Source of the DNA: JAIPGX01 sp041650475
GTDB taxonomy: Bacteria; Babelota; Babeliae; Babelales; UASB340
Assembly (NCBI GenBank): GCA_041650475.1
Contig: JBAZLD010000001.1
Location: 62,001-126,000, forward strand
Reading direction: 5' to 3'
DNA length: 64,000 nucleotides
Shown piece by piece: positions 16,137 through 24,559 of the stretch. How positions within the stretch are numbered: position 1 is the stretch's first letter; the number at the start of each line of letters is the position of its first letter. The notes beneath the pieces are model-generated. The model saw nothing but the letters and a program-made list of their open reading frames with translations, searched no databases and was not told the DNA's origin. A program made the translations under genes and the position numbers.

Positions 16137-16715
16137 GTGAAAAAGATATTTTATTCTTTAATTTCAATATTTTTTTTCTCTACTTTTTGTTTTTGTATGC
16201 AAGAAGAAGGAAAAGGTCAAGGGCAACTTGAAAGAGTTACTTTTAGGCAAGTAGCAAAGCGGGGTTTTAGAGAAGTGCGGCATCAATTTTCAGACGATAT
16301 TAGAAACGGCGTTAAATTTGATAGACATGATGGGGAAGGCTGTAATTGTCAAGATAAAAACAATTGCAATTGCAGGGTTCTTGTTTTTAATTCGAAATAT
16401 TTTCAAATTCATAAAAGATCAGTTTATGATTTTAATACTATTTTAGGGTTGATACTTAGTATGGACCTTAATTTTAAAATAAAAAAAATAGTTTTGCGAA
16501 ATTGTGAACTTGAAGATGTACCGCAAAATATTTTTGGTTTTAAAGATCTTGTTGAACTAGATGTAAGTTACAATAACTTAAAATATTTATCAGAAATTCA
16601 AAATTTCAGAAATAAAGCAATTCTTGTTGATGCAAGAAATAATACTTTTGAATTTGAAAATTATTTAAGATCTAATGAAATATCTCAAGCCCAAGGTTTT
16701 CGTATTATTATTTAA
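16137..16715 (+). CDS. Secreted small leucine-rich-repeat protein
   Basis: A 192-residue protein with a Sec signal (KKIFYSLISIFFFSTFCFC). A short Cys-rich segment with two CNC motifs follows (near residues 65-78). The C-terminal third carries about two leucine-rich repeats: KIVLRNCELEDVPQNIF and LVELDVSYNNLKYLSEI. GTG 16137 is the likely start, 6 nt after GGAGGAG (16124-16130); the ATG at 16122 contains the ribosome-binding site and is unlikely. LRR modules bind proteins, and secreted LRR proteins are frequent in host-associated bacteria. Its stop codon overlaps that of convergent topA by 4 bp. Confidence 0.7.
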   Translation: MKKIFYSLISIFFFSTFCFCMQEEGKGQGQLERVTFRQVAKRGFREVRHQFSDDIRNGVKFDRHDGEGCNCQDKNNCNCRVLVFNSKYFQIHKRSVYDFNTILGLILSMDLNFKIKKIVLRNCELEDVPQNIFGFKDLVELDVSYNNLKYLSEIQNFRNKAILVDARNNTFEFENYLRSNEISQAQGFRIII

Positions 16716-19012
16716 ATTTCTTTAAACTCTTTATAATCACACTCTTTATTTGGACAAGAAAGTGTAATATTTCCCGCCTTATCTTTTTTAACTAAAAGAT
16801 AAGGCGTTTTACATTTTGGACATGGTGTTTCTTCAACTTCTCCAAAAATAGCAAATTTACATTTTGGGTAATTTGAGCACCCCCAAAAGTTTCCGCCTTT
16901 CCATTTACGCCTTATAATCTTGCTACCGCATTCAGTGCAAGGCATTTTTAGAGCTTCTTGATGAATATACTTACATTCAGGATATCCAGGGCAAGCTAAA
17001 AAGGGTCCAAATCTTCCTATTTTTTTTACAAGAGTTTTGCCGCAATTTGGACATTTTATATTAATTACCTCTTCTTCTTGTTTTTCACTCATTATAATTT
17101 TGCCAGATTCATCTTTTGTGAAATTTGACGTAAAATCACATTTTGGAAATTTGGAACATCCTAAAAATTCACCTGTTTTTCCAAAACGAATAACCAAATC
17201 ACTATTACATTTAGGGCACTTTATATCAACATGCAAAGCCTTTTTGGCTACATTTTTGCCACCAAATTTTTCAAGGTCTTTTTCAAATTTTTCATAAAAT
17301 TCATTTAGAACCTCATCCCGTTTTAAGGCACCGTCTGCAATTTTATCCAAATCTTCTTCCATACGAGCGGTAAACTTAACGTTTATAATATCAGGAAAAT
17401 TTTGTGTAAGCATTTTGTTTACAGCTTTTCCAAGTTCTGTAGGTTGAAACTTTTTTTTATCAAAAGTTACATATTTTCTTTTTATAATGGTAGATAGAAT
17501 GGTTGCATAAGTACTTGGTCGTCCAACACCTTTTTTTTCTAATTCTTTAACAAGACTAGCCTGTGTATATCGAGCAGGAGGTTGAGTAAAATGTTGTTTA
17601 GATTCAATTTTTTTAAGTTTTAAAGCATCATTTTCATGAATATCTTTTGGAATTTTTACTTCTGTTTTCTCGTCTTCATCTTCAACCATGTAAACTTTTA
17701 AAAAACCGTCAAAAATTAGGGTTGAACCTGTTGCTTTAAAAATATATTTTTCACCTTTAATTAAAACTTGTCTTTGAAAATATTTAGCAGATTGCATTTG
17801 ACAAGCTACAAAACGTTTCCAAATTAGACCATATAATTTTGTTTGTTCCGGTGTTAGATATTTTGCGGCAATTTCCGGAGTTATGTTGATATTAATAGGT
17901 CTGATTGCTTCGTGAGCATCTTGAGCTCCCTTTTTGGAATAAACATTTGATTCTTTAGGTAAATAATTTTGTCCATAATTGTCTTTTATAAATTCACGAG
18001 AAGCTTTTATTGCTATATCAGATATTCTTAAAGAGTCTGTACGCATATACGTGATTAAAGCTTCAGGGGTATCCTTTTTGCTTAGCGGTACACCTTCGTA
18101 TAATTTTTGTGCTACTAGCATAGTTTTATCAACAGAAAATCCTAATTTATTATAAGCATCCTGTTGTAGCGTACTTGTCATAAAAGGTGGTAATGGGTTT
18201 TTTAACCGTTCCTTTTCTGTTATTTGTTGAATTATAAAGTTTTCTTTTTTAATTTCTTCTAAAGCTTTTTCTGTATCTTCTTTATTTGAAAGTTTAAAAA
18301 GCTTATTATTTATTTTATAAAGATCAGCCTGGATGTTAGATTTATCAACATTAAAATTTCCGTGAATAGACCAATATTCTTCTGGTTTAAAATTTACAAC
18401 CTCTTCTTCTCGGTCGCAAATTAATAACAATGCAACAGATTGAACTCTTCCTGCAGATAAACCTTTAGCTATTTTTTTCCATAAAATAGGTGAGACTTCA
18501 TAGCCAACCCAACGATCGAGAATTCTTCTTGCTTGTTGAGCGCTAACTTTTTGCATGTCTATAGAACTTTTATTGTTGATAGCCTCTAAAATTGCAGGTT
18601 TTGTTATTTCGTTAAAAGTTATTCTGTAAATTTTAGATTTATCTTTAAAAACTTTGATTATTTCTTGTCCTATATGCCAAGAAATGATTTCACCTTCTCT
18701 ATCTGGGTCTGATGCCAGGTAAATTTCGCCGGCTCTTGATGCTTGTTTGCATATATCGGCAATAACATTGTTTTTATCTTTTATTACAACATATTCTAAT
18801 TCGATATGATTATTTTTATCTCTAGAAATACCTAGCTTTTTTGTAGGTAAATCTTTTACATGTCCAAAAGTAGACATAATTTTGAAATCAGATCCCAAAA
18901 ATTTTGAAATAGTCTTTATCTTTGCAGGAGATTCTACGATTAAAATTTTTAAATTACTTCCCATTTTACTATTTTTTTTTGTAATTTTGATATTTTTTTC
19001 ATTTGCTTTCAT
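16712..19012 (-). CDS. topA: DNA topoisomerase I
   Basis: Type IA topoisomerase (766 aa) that relaxes negative supercoils by a transient 5'-phosphotyrosine break. The Toprim domain has LIVESPAKIKTISKFLG and the acidic SDPDREGEI; the catalytic tyrosine is Tyr322 in TYMRTDS. The C-terminal ~190 residues hold four C4 zinc-ribbon modules (CPKC/CSKFPKC, CPNC/CPGYPEC, CTEC/CSNYPKC, CPKC/CPNKEC). Start uncertain: ATG 19012 lies behind GGGGGG at a wide spacing, while ATG 19063 has no ribosome-binding site; MGSNLK would be the shortest option. Confidence 0.96.
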   Translation of the reverse strand: MKANEKNIKITKKNSKMGSNLKILIVESPAKIKTISKFLGSDFKIMSTFGHVKDLPTKKLGISRDKNNHIELEYVVIKDKNNVIADICKQASRAGEIYLASDPDREGEIISWHIGQEIIKVFKDKSKIYRITFNEITKPAILEAINNKSSIDMQKVSAQQARRILDRWVGYEVSPILWKKIAKGLSAGRVQSVALLLICDREEEVVNFKPEEYWSIHGNFNVDKSNIQADLYKINNKLFKLSNKEDTEKALEEIKKENFIIQQITEKERLKNPLPPFMTSTLQQDAYNKLGFSVDKTMLVAQKLYEGVPLSKKDTPEALITYMRTDSLRISDIAIKASREFIKDNYGQNYLPKESNVYSKKGAQDAHEAIRPININITPEIAAKYLTPEQTKLYGLIWKRFVACQMQSAKYFQRQVLIKGEKYIFKATGSTLIFDGFLKVYMVEDEDEKTEVKIPKDIHENDALKLKKIESKQHFTQPPARYTQASLVKELEKKGVGRPSTYATILSTIIKRKYVTFDKKKFQPTELGKAVNKMLTQNFPDIINVKFTARMEEDLDKIADGALKRDEVLNEFYEKFEKDLEKFGGKNVAKKALHVDIKCPKCNSDLVIRFGKTGEFLGCSKFPKCDFTSNFTKDESGKIIMSEKQEEEVINIKCPNCGKTLVKKIGRFGPFLACPGYPECKYIHQEALKMPCTECGSKIIRRKWKGGNFWGCSNYPKCKFAIFGEVEETPCPKCKTPYLLVKKDKAGNITLSCPNKECDYKEFKEI

Positions 19013-19185
19013 TATTTTAGCCCCCCAGCTATTTTTTATTTTCCCAATATAATAATAAGGCATTTATTTTCTATGTGTCAAATAATCTATTTTTATCTTA
19101 TTATAACGGGAGTAGTTATTAGTTTTGATTTTTAATTTAAAATTGTTTAAAATTCTACAGGGCGAGTTTTTTCAGTAAATTTGGA

Positions 19186-19191
19186 TATAAT
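19186..19191 (+). promoter_or_regulatory. Probable -10 box before the 19-27 kb gene run
   Basis: A consensus TATAAT in the 200-bp divergent gap after topA, 22 nt before ATG 19214. No good -35 is visible 16-18 nt upstream (CGAGTT at best). It is the only strong -10 before the long co-oriented run that includes the bat genes. Confidence 0.4.
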
Positions 19192-19213
19192 TTCTTAAAT
19201 TAGGATTAATTTA

Positions 19214-19927
19214 ATGTTTTCTAATATTTTATTGTCAAGGTGGCTCGAGTCTTTAGAAGTTTTTACAAAAAAAGAGTTTAAAACTTTTTTATTATTAATT
19301 TTAAATACTTTTAAAAGATCTATTTTTATTTTTGCAAAAAAATTTTGGTGGTTATTTTTACTTTTATTTTTAAATAATTATTTTTTTGGGGGAGTAAATA
19401 TTTTTTTAAAAACAAATTATCTTGGTTTATTTTTTCTTGTTTTCATAAATTTATTATTAATTTTTTTCTCTTTTCTTATTATAAGGCCGTCAATCGAAGC
19501 TAAAGATATTTTTTATTTTTTATCTTATTTAAATAAATTTTGGGGTTTTTTAGTAATAACAATATTACTTTTTTTATTTCCAATTTTACCGTCTTTTTAT
19601 ATAATAACTTTATTTTTTTTAGATTCAGAAAATAATTTAAAATCTTTAGTTTTTTCTTTTATAAATGGTATAAAATTTATTTTTTATTATTTACCGGTAT
19701 GCATAATTTTAGGTGTAATATTTGCTGTAATTGAAATATTAATTTATTTTTTTGTAATTTTTTTGTTATCAAAAATTTATCATATTTTATTTATTAATAC
19801 ACTTTTTAGTACAATTTTGCTTAGTTTTTTTTACTTGTTTTTATTTTTATTATGGTTATTATTCTTGAGCACAATATCTATATATTACGTAAGAATGAAA
19901 CACAAAGATTTTAATCTCTTTTTTTAA
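19214..19927 (+). CDS. Hypothetical polytopic membrane protein, paralogue of the next gene
   Basis: A very hydrophobic 237-residue protein with about five to six transmembrane segments. It begins SRWLESLEVFTKKEFKTF, a pattern repeated in the next protein (YQWVRSLQILSPKNFGDFF), so the two are tandem paralogues. I do not recognise the family. It is the first gene of a tightly spaced run leading through plsC into the bat genes, which suggests an envelope role. Confidence 0.65.
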   Translation: MFSNILLSRWLESLEVFTKKEFKTFLLLILNTFKRSIFIFAKKFWWLFLLLFLNNYFFGGVNIFLKTNYLGLFFLVFINLLLIFFSFLIIRPSIEAKDIFYFLSYLNKFWGFLVITILLFLFPILPSFYIITLFFLDSENNLKSLVFSFINGIKFIFYYLPVCIILGVIFAVIEILIYFFVIFLLSKIYHILFINTLFSTILLSFFYLFLFLLWLLFLSTISIYYVRMKHKDFNLFF

Positions 19928-19940
19928 TGAAAAGTTTTTT

Positions 19941-20753
19941 ATGCAAATAATATTTTATCAATGGGTGAGGTCGTTACAGATTTTATCTCCTAAAAATTTT
20001 GGAGATTTTTTCAGACGTTTTTGTAATAGATTTTATTACGGAACAAAAAATTTTTTGTATTATTTTCGGTGGTTTTTTATTTTTTATTCATTTTTTTTCT
20101 TAACTTTTGGAGATTTAATTTTAAAAAATTCGAGTGTTAAAGTAATTTCTTTTAACGCTGGGAATGTAGCTATTTTGTTAATTAATCTCGTTTTATCTAT
20201 TATTTGGTTTTTTTTGTCAATAGGGTTTTTATTATCTATAAGGCGGGGTGATGGGTTTGTTGATATTTATTATTTTAAAAGCGGGTTTGTTAGATATTTG
20301 CAACTTTGGTTTATGTTATCACTTTTTATTTTTTTTATTATCTACTTTTTTTTATCGTTTGGAATCACGTCTTATCCTAATGCTCACTGGTCATTAGGTT
20401 TATTTATGAAAATTTTTGAGTTAATAATTGTTTTCTGTTGGTTGGATTCAAATTATTCTTTTAAAGATTTGTTTTTTACGATAGAAAAATCTTTGAATAT
20501 TATTTTGTATAATTTAGCTTTTTTATTTATTATATTCGTTTTTTGGACTTTATTTTCATGGGGAATTTTAGAATTAGAAAAAAATATAATTGCTGCAGGG
20601 GTATTTAATTTTTTTGTTATCTTAAAGGTATTGTTAATAAAGTATTTAGGTTTTTTTATAGATTATGCAGTAATAGTTGCTTTATTCACATTTTATTCTA
20701 TGAAAAAAAATGAAATTTATACTCACAGTTTTTTCGAAAAAAAAGATGAATAA
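19941..20753 (+). CDS. Hypothetical polytopic membrane protein, paralogue of the previous gene
   Basis: A 270-residue membrane protein with about six hydrophobic segments. Its N-terminal 60 residues align with those of the preceding protein in the same W-x-x-S-L-x-(V/I) pattern and the following aromatic-rich helix. The genes are 13 nt apart, and its stop is 3 nt before plsC. No catalytic motif is visible; function unknown. Confidence 0.65.
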   Translation: MQIIFYQWVRSLQILSPKNFGDFFRRFCNRFYYGTKNFLYYFRWFFIFYSFFFLTFGDLILKNSSVKVISFNAGNVAILLINLVLSIIWFFLSIGFLLSIRRGDGFVDIYYFKSGFVRYLQLWFMLSLFIFFIIYFFLSFGITSYPNAHWSLGLFMKIFELIIVFCWLDSNYSFKDLFFTIEKSLNIILYNLAFLFIIFVFWTLFSWGILELEKNIIAAGVFNFFVILKVLLIKYLGFFIDYAVIVALFTFYSMKKNEIYTHSFFEKKDE

Positions 20754-20756
20754 GTT

Positions 20757-21485
20757 ATGAGACTTTTTTTAAAAACAATTAGGACTTATGCTTTATTTTT
20801 AACGGTTTCCATATTTTTTTCATTTTTTTGTGTCCCGCTTACTTTTTTGCCTGTAAAAATAAGATATAAAAATAAATTTTATTTTTTCCTTACTTATTTA
20901 TGGTCAAAGTTATTACTATTAACATCTTTTGTACAAATTAAAATTTATGGAAAACAAAATTTGATTAAATATCTTCAAGAGCCTGCTATTTTTGTAATGA
21001 ATCATACTTCTTTTTTAGATATTTTGTTAACTGAGATTGTTCTTAAAAATAGACCTCATATTTGGATTAGCAAAAAAGAATTAGGTTATGTTCCTATTTT
21101 AAGAATTTTGTTAAAAAGAATGCATGTTCTTGTACAAAGAGAAAGTTCTGGAATGGCTGCACGAGCTTTAGTAAAGGCGCATAATTTAGCAACAAAGCAT
21201 AAAAGTCACATATTGTTATTTCCCGAAGGTACTCGATATTCTGATGGTAAAATTCATGAATTTTTAAATGGTTTTGCTGTATTAGCGAAAAAGCTTAACA
21301 GGCAAGTTTTTCCAATTGCCATTTTGGGTGCAGATAAAGTTTTGCCTAAGGGTAGGTTTATTTTTAATTCAAGAATAAGTGAAATCAAGCTTGTCATTGG
21401 AGAACCTTTTTCTTATATTGAGAATGAGAGAGAAGAAGAGTTTACAAAACGTGTGCATGATTGGTTTAAAAAATGCATGTTCTAA
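20757..21485 (+). CDS. plsC: 1-acyl-sn-glycerol-3-phosphate acyltransferase
   Basis: A PlsC-family acyltransferase (242 aa) that makes phosphatidic acid from lysophosphatidic acid at the inner membrane. The catalytic NHTSFLD motif has His83 and Asp88, and FPEGTR (Glu157) is the glycerol-phosphate binding motif; an N-terminal membrane helix spans about 8-30. It starts 3 nt after the preceding gene and its last 13 nt overlap batA, so translation is probably coupled. Confidence 0.93.
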   Translation: MRLFLKTIRTYALFLTVSIFFSFFCVPLTFLPVKIRYKNKFYFFLTYLWSKLLLLTSFVQIKIYGKQNLIKYLQEPAIFVMNHTSFLDILLTEIVLKNRPHIWISKKELGYVPILRILLKRMHVLVQRESSGMAARALVKAHNLATKHKSHILLFPEGTRYSDGKIHEFLNGFAVLAKKLNRQVFPIAILGADKVLPKGRFIFNSRISEIKLVIGEPFSYIENEREEEFTKRVHDWFKKCMF

Positions 21486-22468
21486 AATTTGCTTATAACA
21501 ATATTTTTTATATTTTTATTCCCATTTATTTAATAATTTTATTTTATCGCATAAAATTTTCTAAAGAATCTATTTATTCTTATACTTTAGGAACTTTTTT
21601 AAAAAATAAAAATTTAATTAAAAAATTGAATCATAATAAAATTTTATTTTTTTTACGTGCATTAACTCTTTTATTTCTAATTTTTTTAATAGCAAGACCT
21701 CAATGGATTGATACAAATTCTAAAATTAAGTCTGAGGGGGTGAATATTATTTTAACAATGGATGTTTCTGGAAGTATGCAAGTTTTTGATGATTTACACG
21801 ACAAAAGAACAAGAATTCAAGTTGCAAAAGATGAAGCTATAAAATTTATTGATAAGCGAATTGATGATCCGATTGGTATTGTTATTTTTGCAAAAGATGT
21901 TGTATCAAGATCGCCTCTAACTTTAGATAAAAATATTTTAAAACAAATTGTATCAGAATTAGAGATAGGGTATATAAACTCTGAAGGAACAAGTTTGGGA
22001 ACTGGTCTTGCTATGGCCGTTAATAGGCTTGTAAAATCAAAAGTTAAAAGTAAAATTATAATTTTATTAACTGATGGTGCGCCTACTCCTGAAAAAATTA
22101 ATCCTGACGTGGCTATTGATTTGGCAAAACAATTTGGTATAAAAATTTATACGATTGGCATTGGTAACCCGAGGGGTAGTTTTATTAATCATCCAGTTTT
22201 TGGGTTACAAAGAGTAAGAACTGATGTTGATATGCAACTTTTAGAAAAAATAGCAAAACAAACCGGGGGACAGTTTTTTATGGCAAATAATCCAGCGCAT
22301 TTAAGAGATGTTTATAATAAAATAGATAAATTAGAAAAAACAGAATATGAGACGGATATTTTTCATAATTATTATGAAGCTTTTTTAGATTTTATTTGGA
22401 TATTTTTATTAATTTTAGGTTTAGAATTGTTTTTAAAACTATTTATTTGGCGGAGCATTTGTTATTAA
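21473..22468 (+). CDS. batA: BatA-like von Willebrand factor A membrane protein
   Basis: A 331-residue protein: hydrophobic helices near 8-25 and 52-70 (the BatA/aerotolerance N-terminal domain), a vWA domain (about 88-285) with an intact MIDAS (DVSGS: Asp97, Ser99, Ser101; a Thr in EGTSLGTG; Asp in LLTDGAP), and a C-terminal helix near 305-325. Bat proteins form a periplasmic/inner-membrane complex linked to stress tolerance and virulence in Bacteroides, Francisella and spirochaetes. It is the first of five consecutive bat genes. Confidence 0.88.
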   Translation: MHVLKFAYNNIFYIFIPIYLIILFYRIKFSKESIYSYTLGTFLKNKNLIKKLNHNKILFFLRALTLLFLIFLIARPQWIDTNSKIKSEGVNIILTMDVSGSMQVFDDLHDKRTRIQVAKDEAIKFIDKRIDDPIGIVIFAKDVVSRSPLTLDKNILKQIVSELEIGYINSEGTSLGTGLAMAVNRLVKSKVKSKIIILLTDGAPTPEKINPDVAIDLAKQFGIKIYTIGIGNPRGSFINHPVFGLQRVRTDVDMQLLEKIAKQTGGQFFMANNPAHLRDVYNKIDKLEKTEYETDIFHNYYEAFLDFIWIFLLILGLELFLKLFIWRSICY

Positions 22469-22473
22469 AAACT

Positions 22474-23475
22474 ATGAATTTTTTGGGAATATATTGGTCA
22501 GGTTTGAATAATTTTATATTTTTGCCTGTTTTTTTAATTATAATTTTTTTTATAATAAAAAATTATTTAAAAACAAAAAAAAATTTACCTGTACTTTGTG
22601 ATAAAGTTAATTTAGGCGTAATATTTGGTAATTTTTCTTTAGTTAAAAAATTATTAAAATCGATATTTTTAATTAGTGCTTTAATATTAATTTTTGTTGC
22701 ATTACTGCGCCCTTCTTGGGATAAAAAGGAGAATAAAGTTGTTCAGGAGGGCAGAGATTTATTAATTGCTTTAGACATTTCACGTAGTATGATGGCTCAG
22801 GATTTAAAGCCAAATCGTTTAGAATTTACTAAATTAAAAATTAGAAATTTGCTTGAAAAATTAGATTTTGAAAGAGTAGGTTTAATTTTGTTTTCAGGAT
22901 CTGCTTTTTTACTTTGTCCATTAACAATAGATCATGCAGCATTTTTAATGTTTTTAAATCAAGTTGATGTAGAAACAATAGCTTCAGGTACAACTTCAAT
23001 AGATTCTGCGCTTAATAAAGCAATTGATGTTTTTGGATTTGATAAAAATAGAAAAAATAAATTTTTAGTTTTAGCTACTGATGGCGAAGATTTTTCTTTA
23101 AATTTGGAGTCAATAAAATATAAAGCAAAGCAAGAAAATATAAAATTGTTTTCTTTAGGCATAGGAACTATTCAGGGTGCACCTGTCCCAAAATTTGATT
23201 TATCAGGTAAACAAATTGGTAACGAAGTTGATTCAAATAATCAAATTATTCTTTCTAAACTGAATGAAGAAGTTTTAAAAAACATTTCTGATTATTTGAA
23301 TGGGAAATATTTTAAAACTAGTTTTGATGATTCTGATTTAAATCAATTAATTAACGAAATAAGAAAATATGAAAAAGAAAAATTTTTAGATAAAAATATT
23401 TCTTTTTATCAAGATAAATACCCATGGTTACTTGGGGCTGCTTGGGTGTTATTAGCATTAGAATGGATTTTATAA
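22474..23475 (+). CDS. batB: BatB-like von Willebrand factor A membrane protein
   Basis: A 333-residue paralogue of BatA with the same plan: N-terminal helices (about 10-30 and 58-75), a vWA domain with intact MIDAS (DISRS: Asp101, Ser103, Ser105; SGTTS; ATDGED) and a C-terminal helix ending at the last residue. ATG 22474 is taken as start. An in-frame TTG at 22459 right behind GGCGGAG is a real alternative and would overlap batA by 10 nt. The gene directly follows batA and is 1 nt from batC. Confidence 0.88.
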   Translation: MNFLGIYWSGLNNFIFLPVFLIIIFFIIKNYLKTKKNLPVLCDKVNLGVIFGNFSLVKKLLKSIFLISALILIFVALLRPSWDKKENKVVQEGRDLLIALDISRSMMAQDLKPNRLEFTKLKIRNLLEKLDFERVGLILFSGSAFLLCPLTIDHAAFLMFLNQVDVETIASGTTSIDSALNKAIDVFGFDKNRKNKFLVLATDGEDFSLNLESIKYKAKQENIKLFSLGIGTIQGAPVPKFDLSGKQIGNEVDSNNQIILSKLNEEVLKNISDYLNGKYFKTSFDDSDLNQLINEIRKYEKEKFLDKNISFYQDKYPWLLGAAWVLLALEWIL

Positions 23476-23476
23476 T

Positions 23477-24517
23477 ATGAAAAAATTAAATTTAGTTAAT
23501 TTATTTTTTTTATTTTTGTTTATTATATTTAATAGCCAATTAAGTGCCATATCTTTTTGGACAAATTTAAAAATTAAAAAATTTTATGATCAGAAAAATT
23601 ATAATAAAGTAAAGGAAATTTTAGAACAAGAACAGGTCGATAATCCAAATGATCCAGAATTAAATTATAATTTAGGTGATATTTATTATAAATTGGGTAA
23701 ATTTAATGAGGCTGAATTTAATTTTCAAAGAGCTATAGAAAATTGTCTTAATGACAAATCTGATTATCAAAAGAGATTAAAAGAGTTTTCTTATTTTAAT
23801 TTAGGTAATATTTTTTATAAGAATTGTTTAAAAATTCTTGGACCTGATTGGCAAAAAAAAGATTTTCAGCGATCTGATAATAAAATTTTAGATTTAGCAA
23901 TAAATGAGGTTAAAAGGACCATCGAAAATTATAAAAAAGCTTTAGAATTAGATAATAAGGATAAAAAAGTTAAAGTAAATCTTAAAGAAGCTGAAAAGTT
24001 GCTAAAAGAGCTTGAAGAAAAACTTAAAAAACAAAAACAAGACAAATCATCTCAAGAAGAACAGCAAGATCAAGGCGAAAAACAGCAGAAAAAAGATGGG
24101 GAACAAAAGAGCTCTAAAGATAGAGATAAAAAAGAAGAGAAAGGGCAACAAGACGAATCTAATAACGATCAATCCAAAAAAGAAGAGCAGGATATGAGCA
24201 AGCATGATAATAACTCCCAAAAAGATAAGCAAAAACAAGAACAGCAACAAACACAACAAAAACCGTCTGACGGGTCTGAAAAAGAAGATAATAAATCTGA
24301 AAAAGAAAAACAAGAGAAAGAAAATCAGCAACAGCAAGAGCAAGAAGAAATTGGCCAACAAGATGCGCAAAAAGTAGAACAAATTAGTATAAAAGAAAAG
24401 GGGATGAGAGTTTTACTTGATGATCTTGCAAAGGATGAATCAAAATTGCAAAAAAATTTAATTTGGCAACAAAGTAAGGGGGAAAAATTATTAAATCCCA
24501 GCCAAAAACCATGGTAA
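23477..24517 (+). CDS. batC: BatC-like TPR protein with long charged low-complexity tail
   Basis: A 346-residue protein with a signal peptide (about 1-25) and tetratricopeptide repeats (about 33-165; ELNYNLGDIYYKLGKFNEAE is a clear TPR). From about 175 to 300 comes a Lys/Glu/Gln-rich low-complexity segment. A short conserved C-terminus (MRVLLDDLAKDESKLQKNL) matches the end of BatC proteins before their terminal helix. The position between batB and batD supports the call. Confidence 0.78.
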   Translation: MKKLNLVNLFFLFLFIIFNSQLSAISFWTNLKIKKFYDQKNYNKVKEILEQEQVDNPNDPELNYNLGDIYYKLGKFNEAEFNFQRAIENCLNDKSDYQKRLKEFSYFNLGNIFYKNCLKILGPDWQKKDFQRSDNKILDLAINEVKRTIENYKKALELDNKDKKVKVNLKEAEKLLKELEEKLKKQKQDKSSQEEQQDQGEKQQKKDGEQKSSKDRDKKEEKGQQDESNNDQSKKEEQDMSKHDNNSQKDKQKQEQQQTQQKPSDGSEKEDNKSEKEKQEKENQQQQEQEEIGQQDAQKVEQISIKEKGMRVLLDDLAKDESKLQKNLIWQQSKGEKLLNPSQKPW

Positions 24518-24559
24518 TATAATAAATCATGGTGTTATACGATCAAAAGGGGCTTTATT

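Noticed and set aside
24047..24382. Leucine/phenylalanine-rich frame opposite batC
   Set aside because: It is the antisense of the Lys/Glu/Gln-rich low-complexity tail of batC, which leaves the other strand open by composition.
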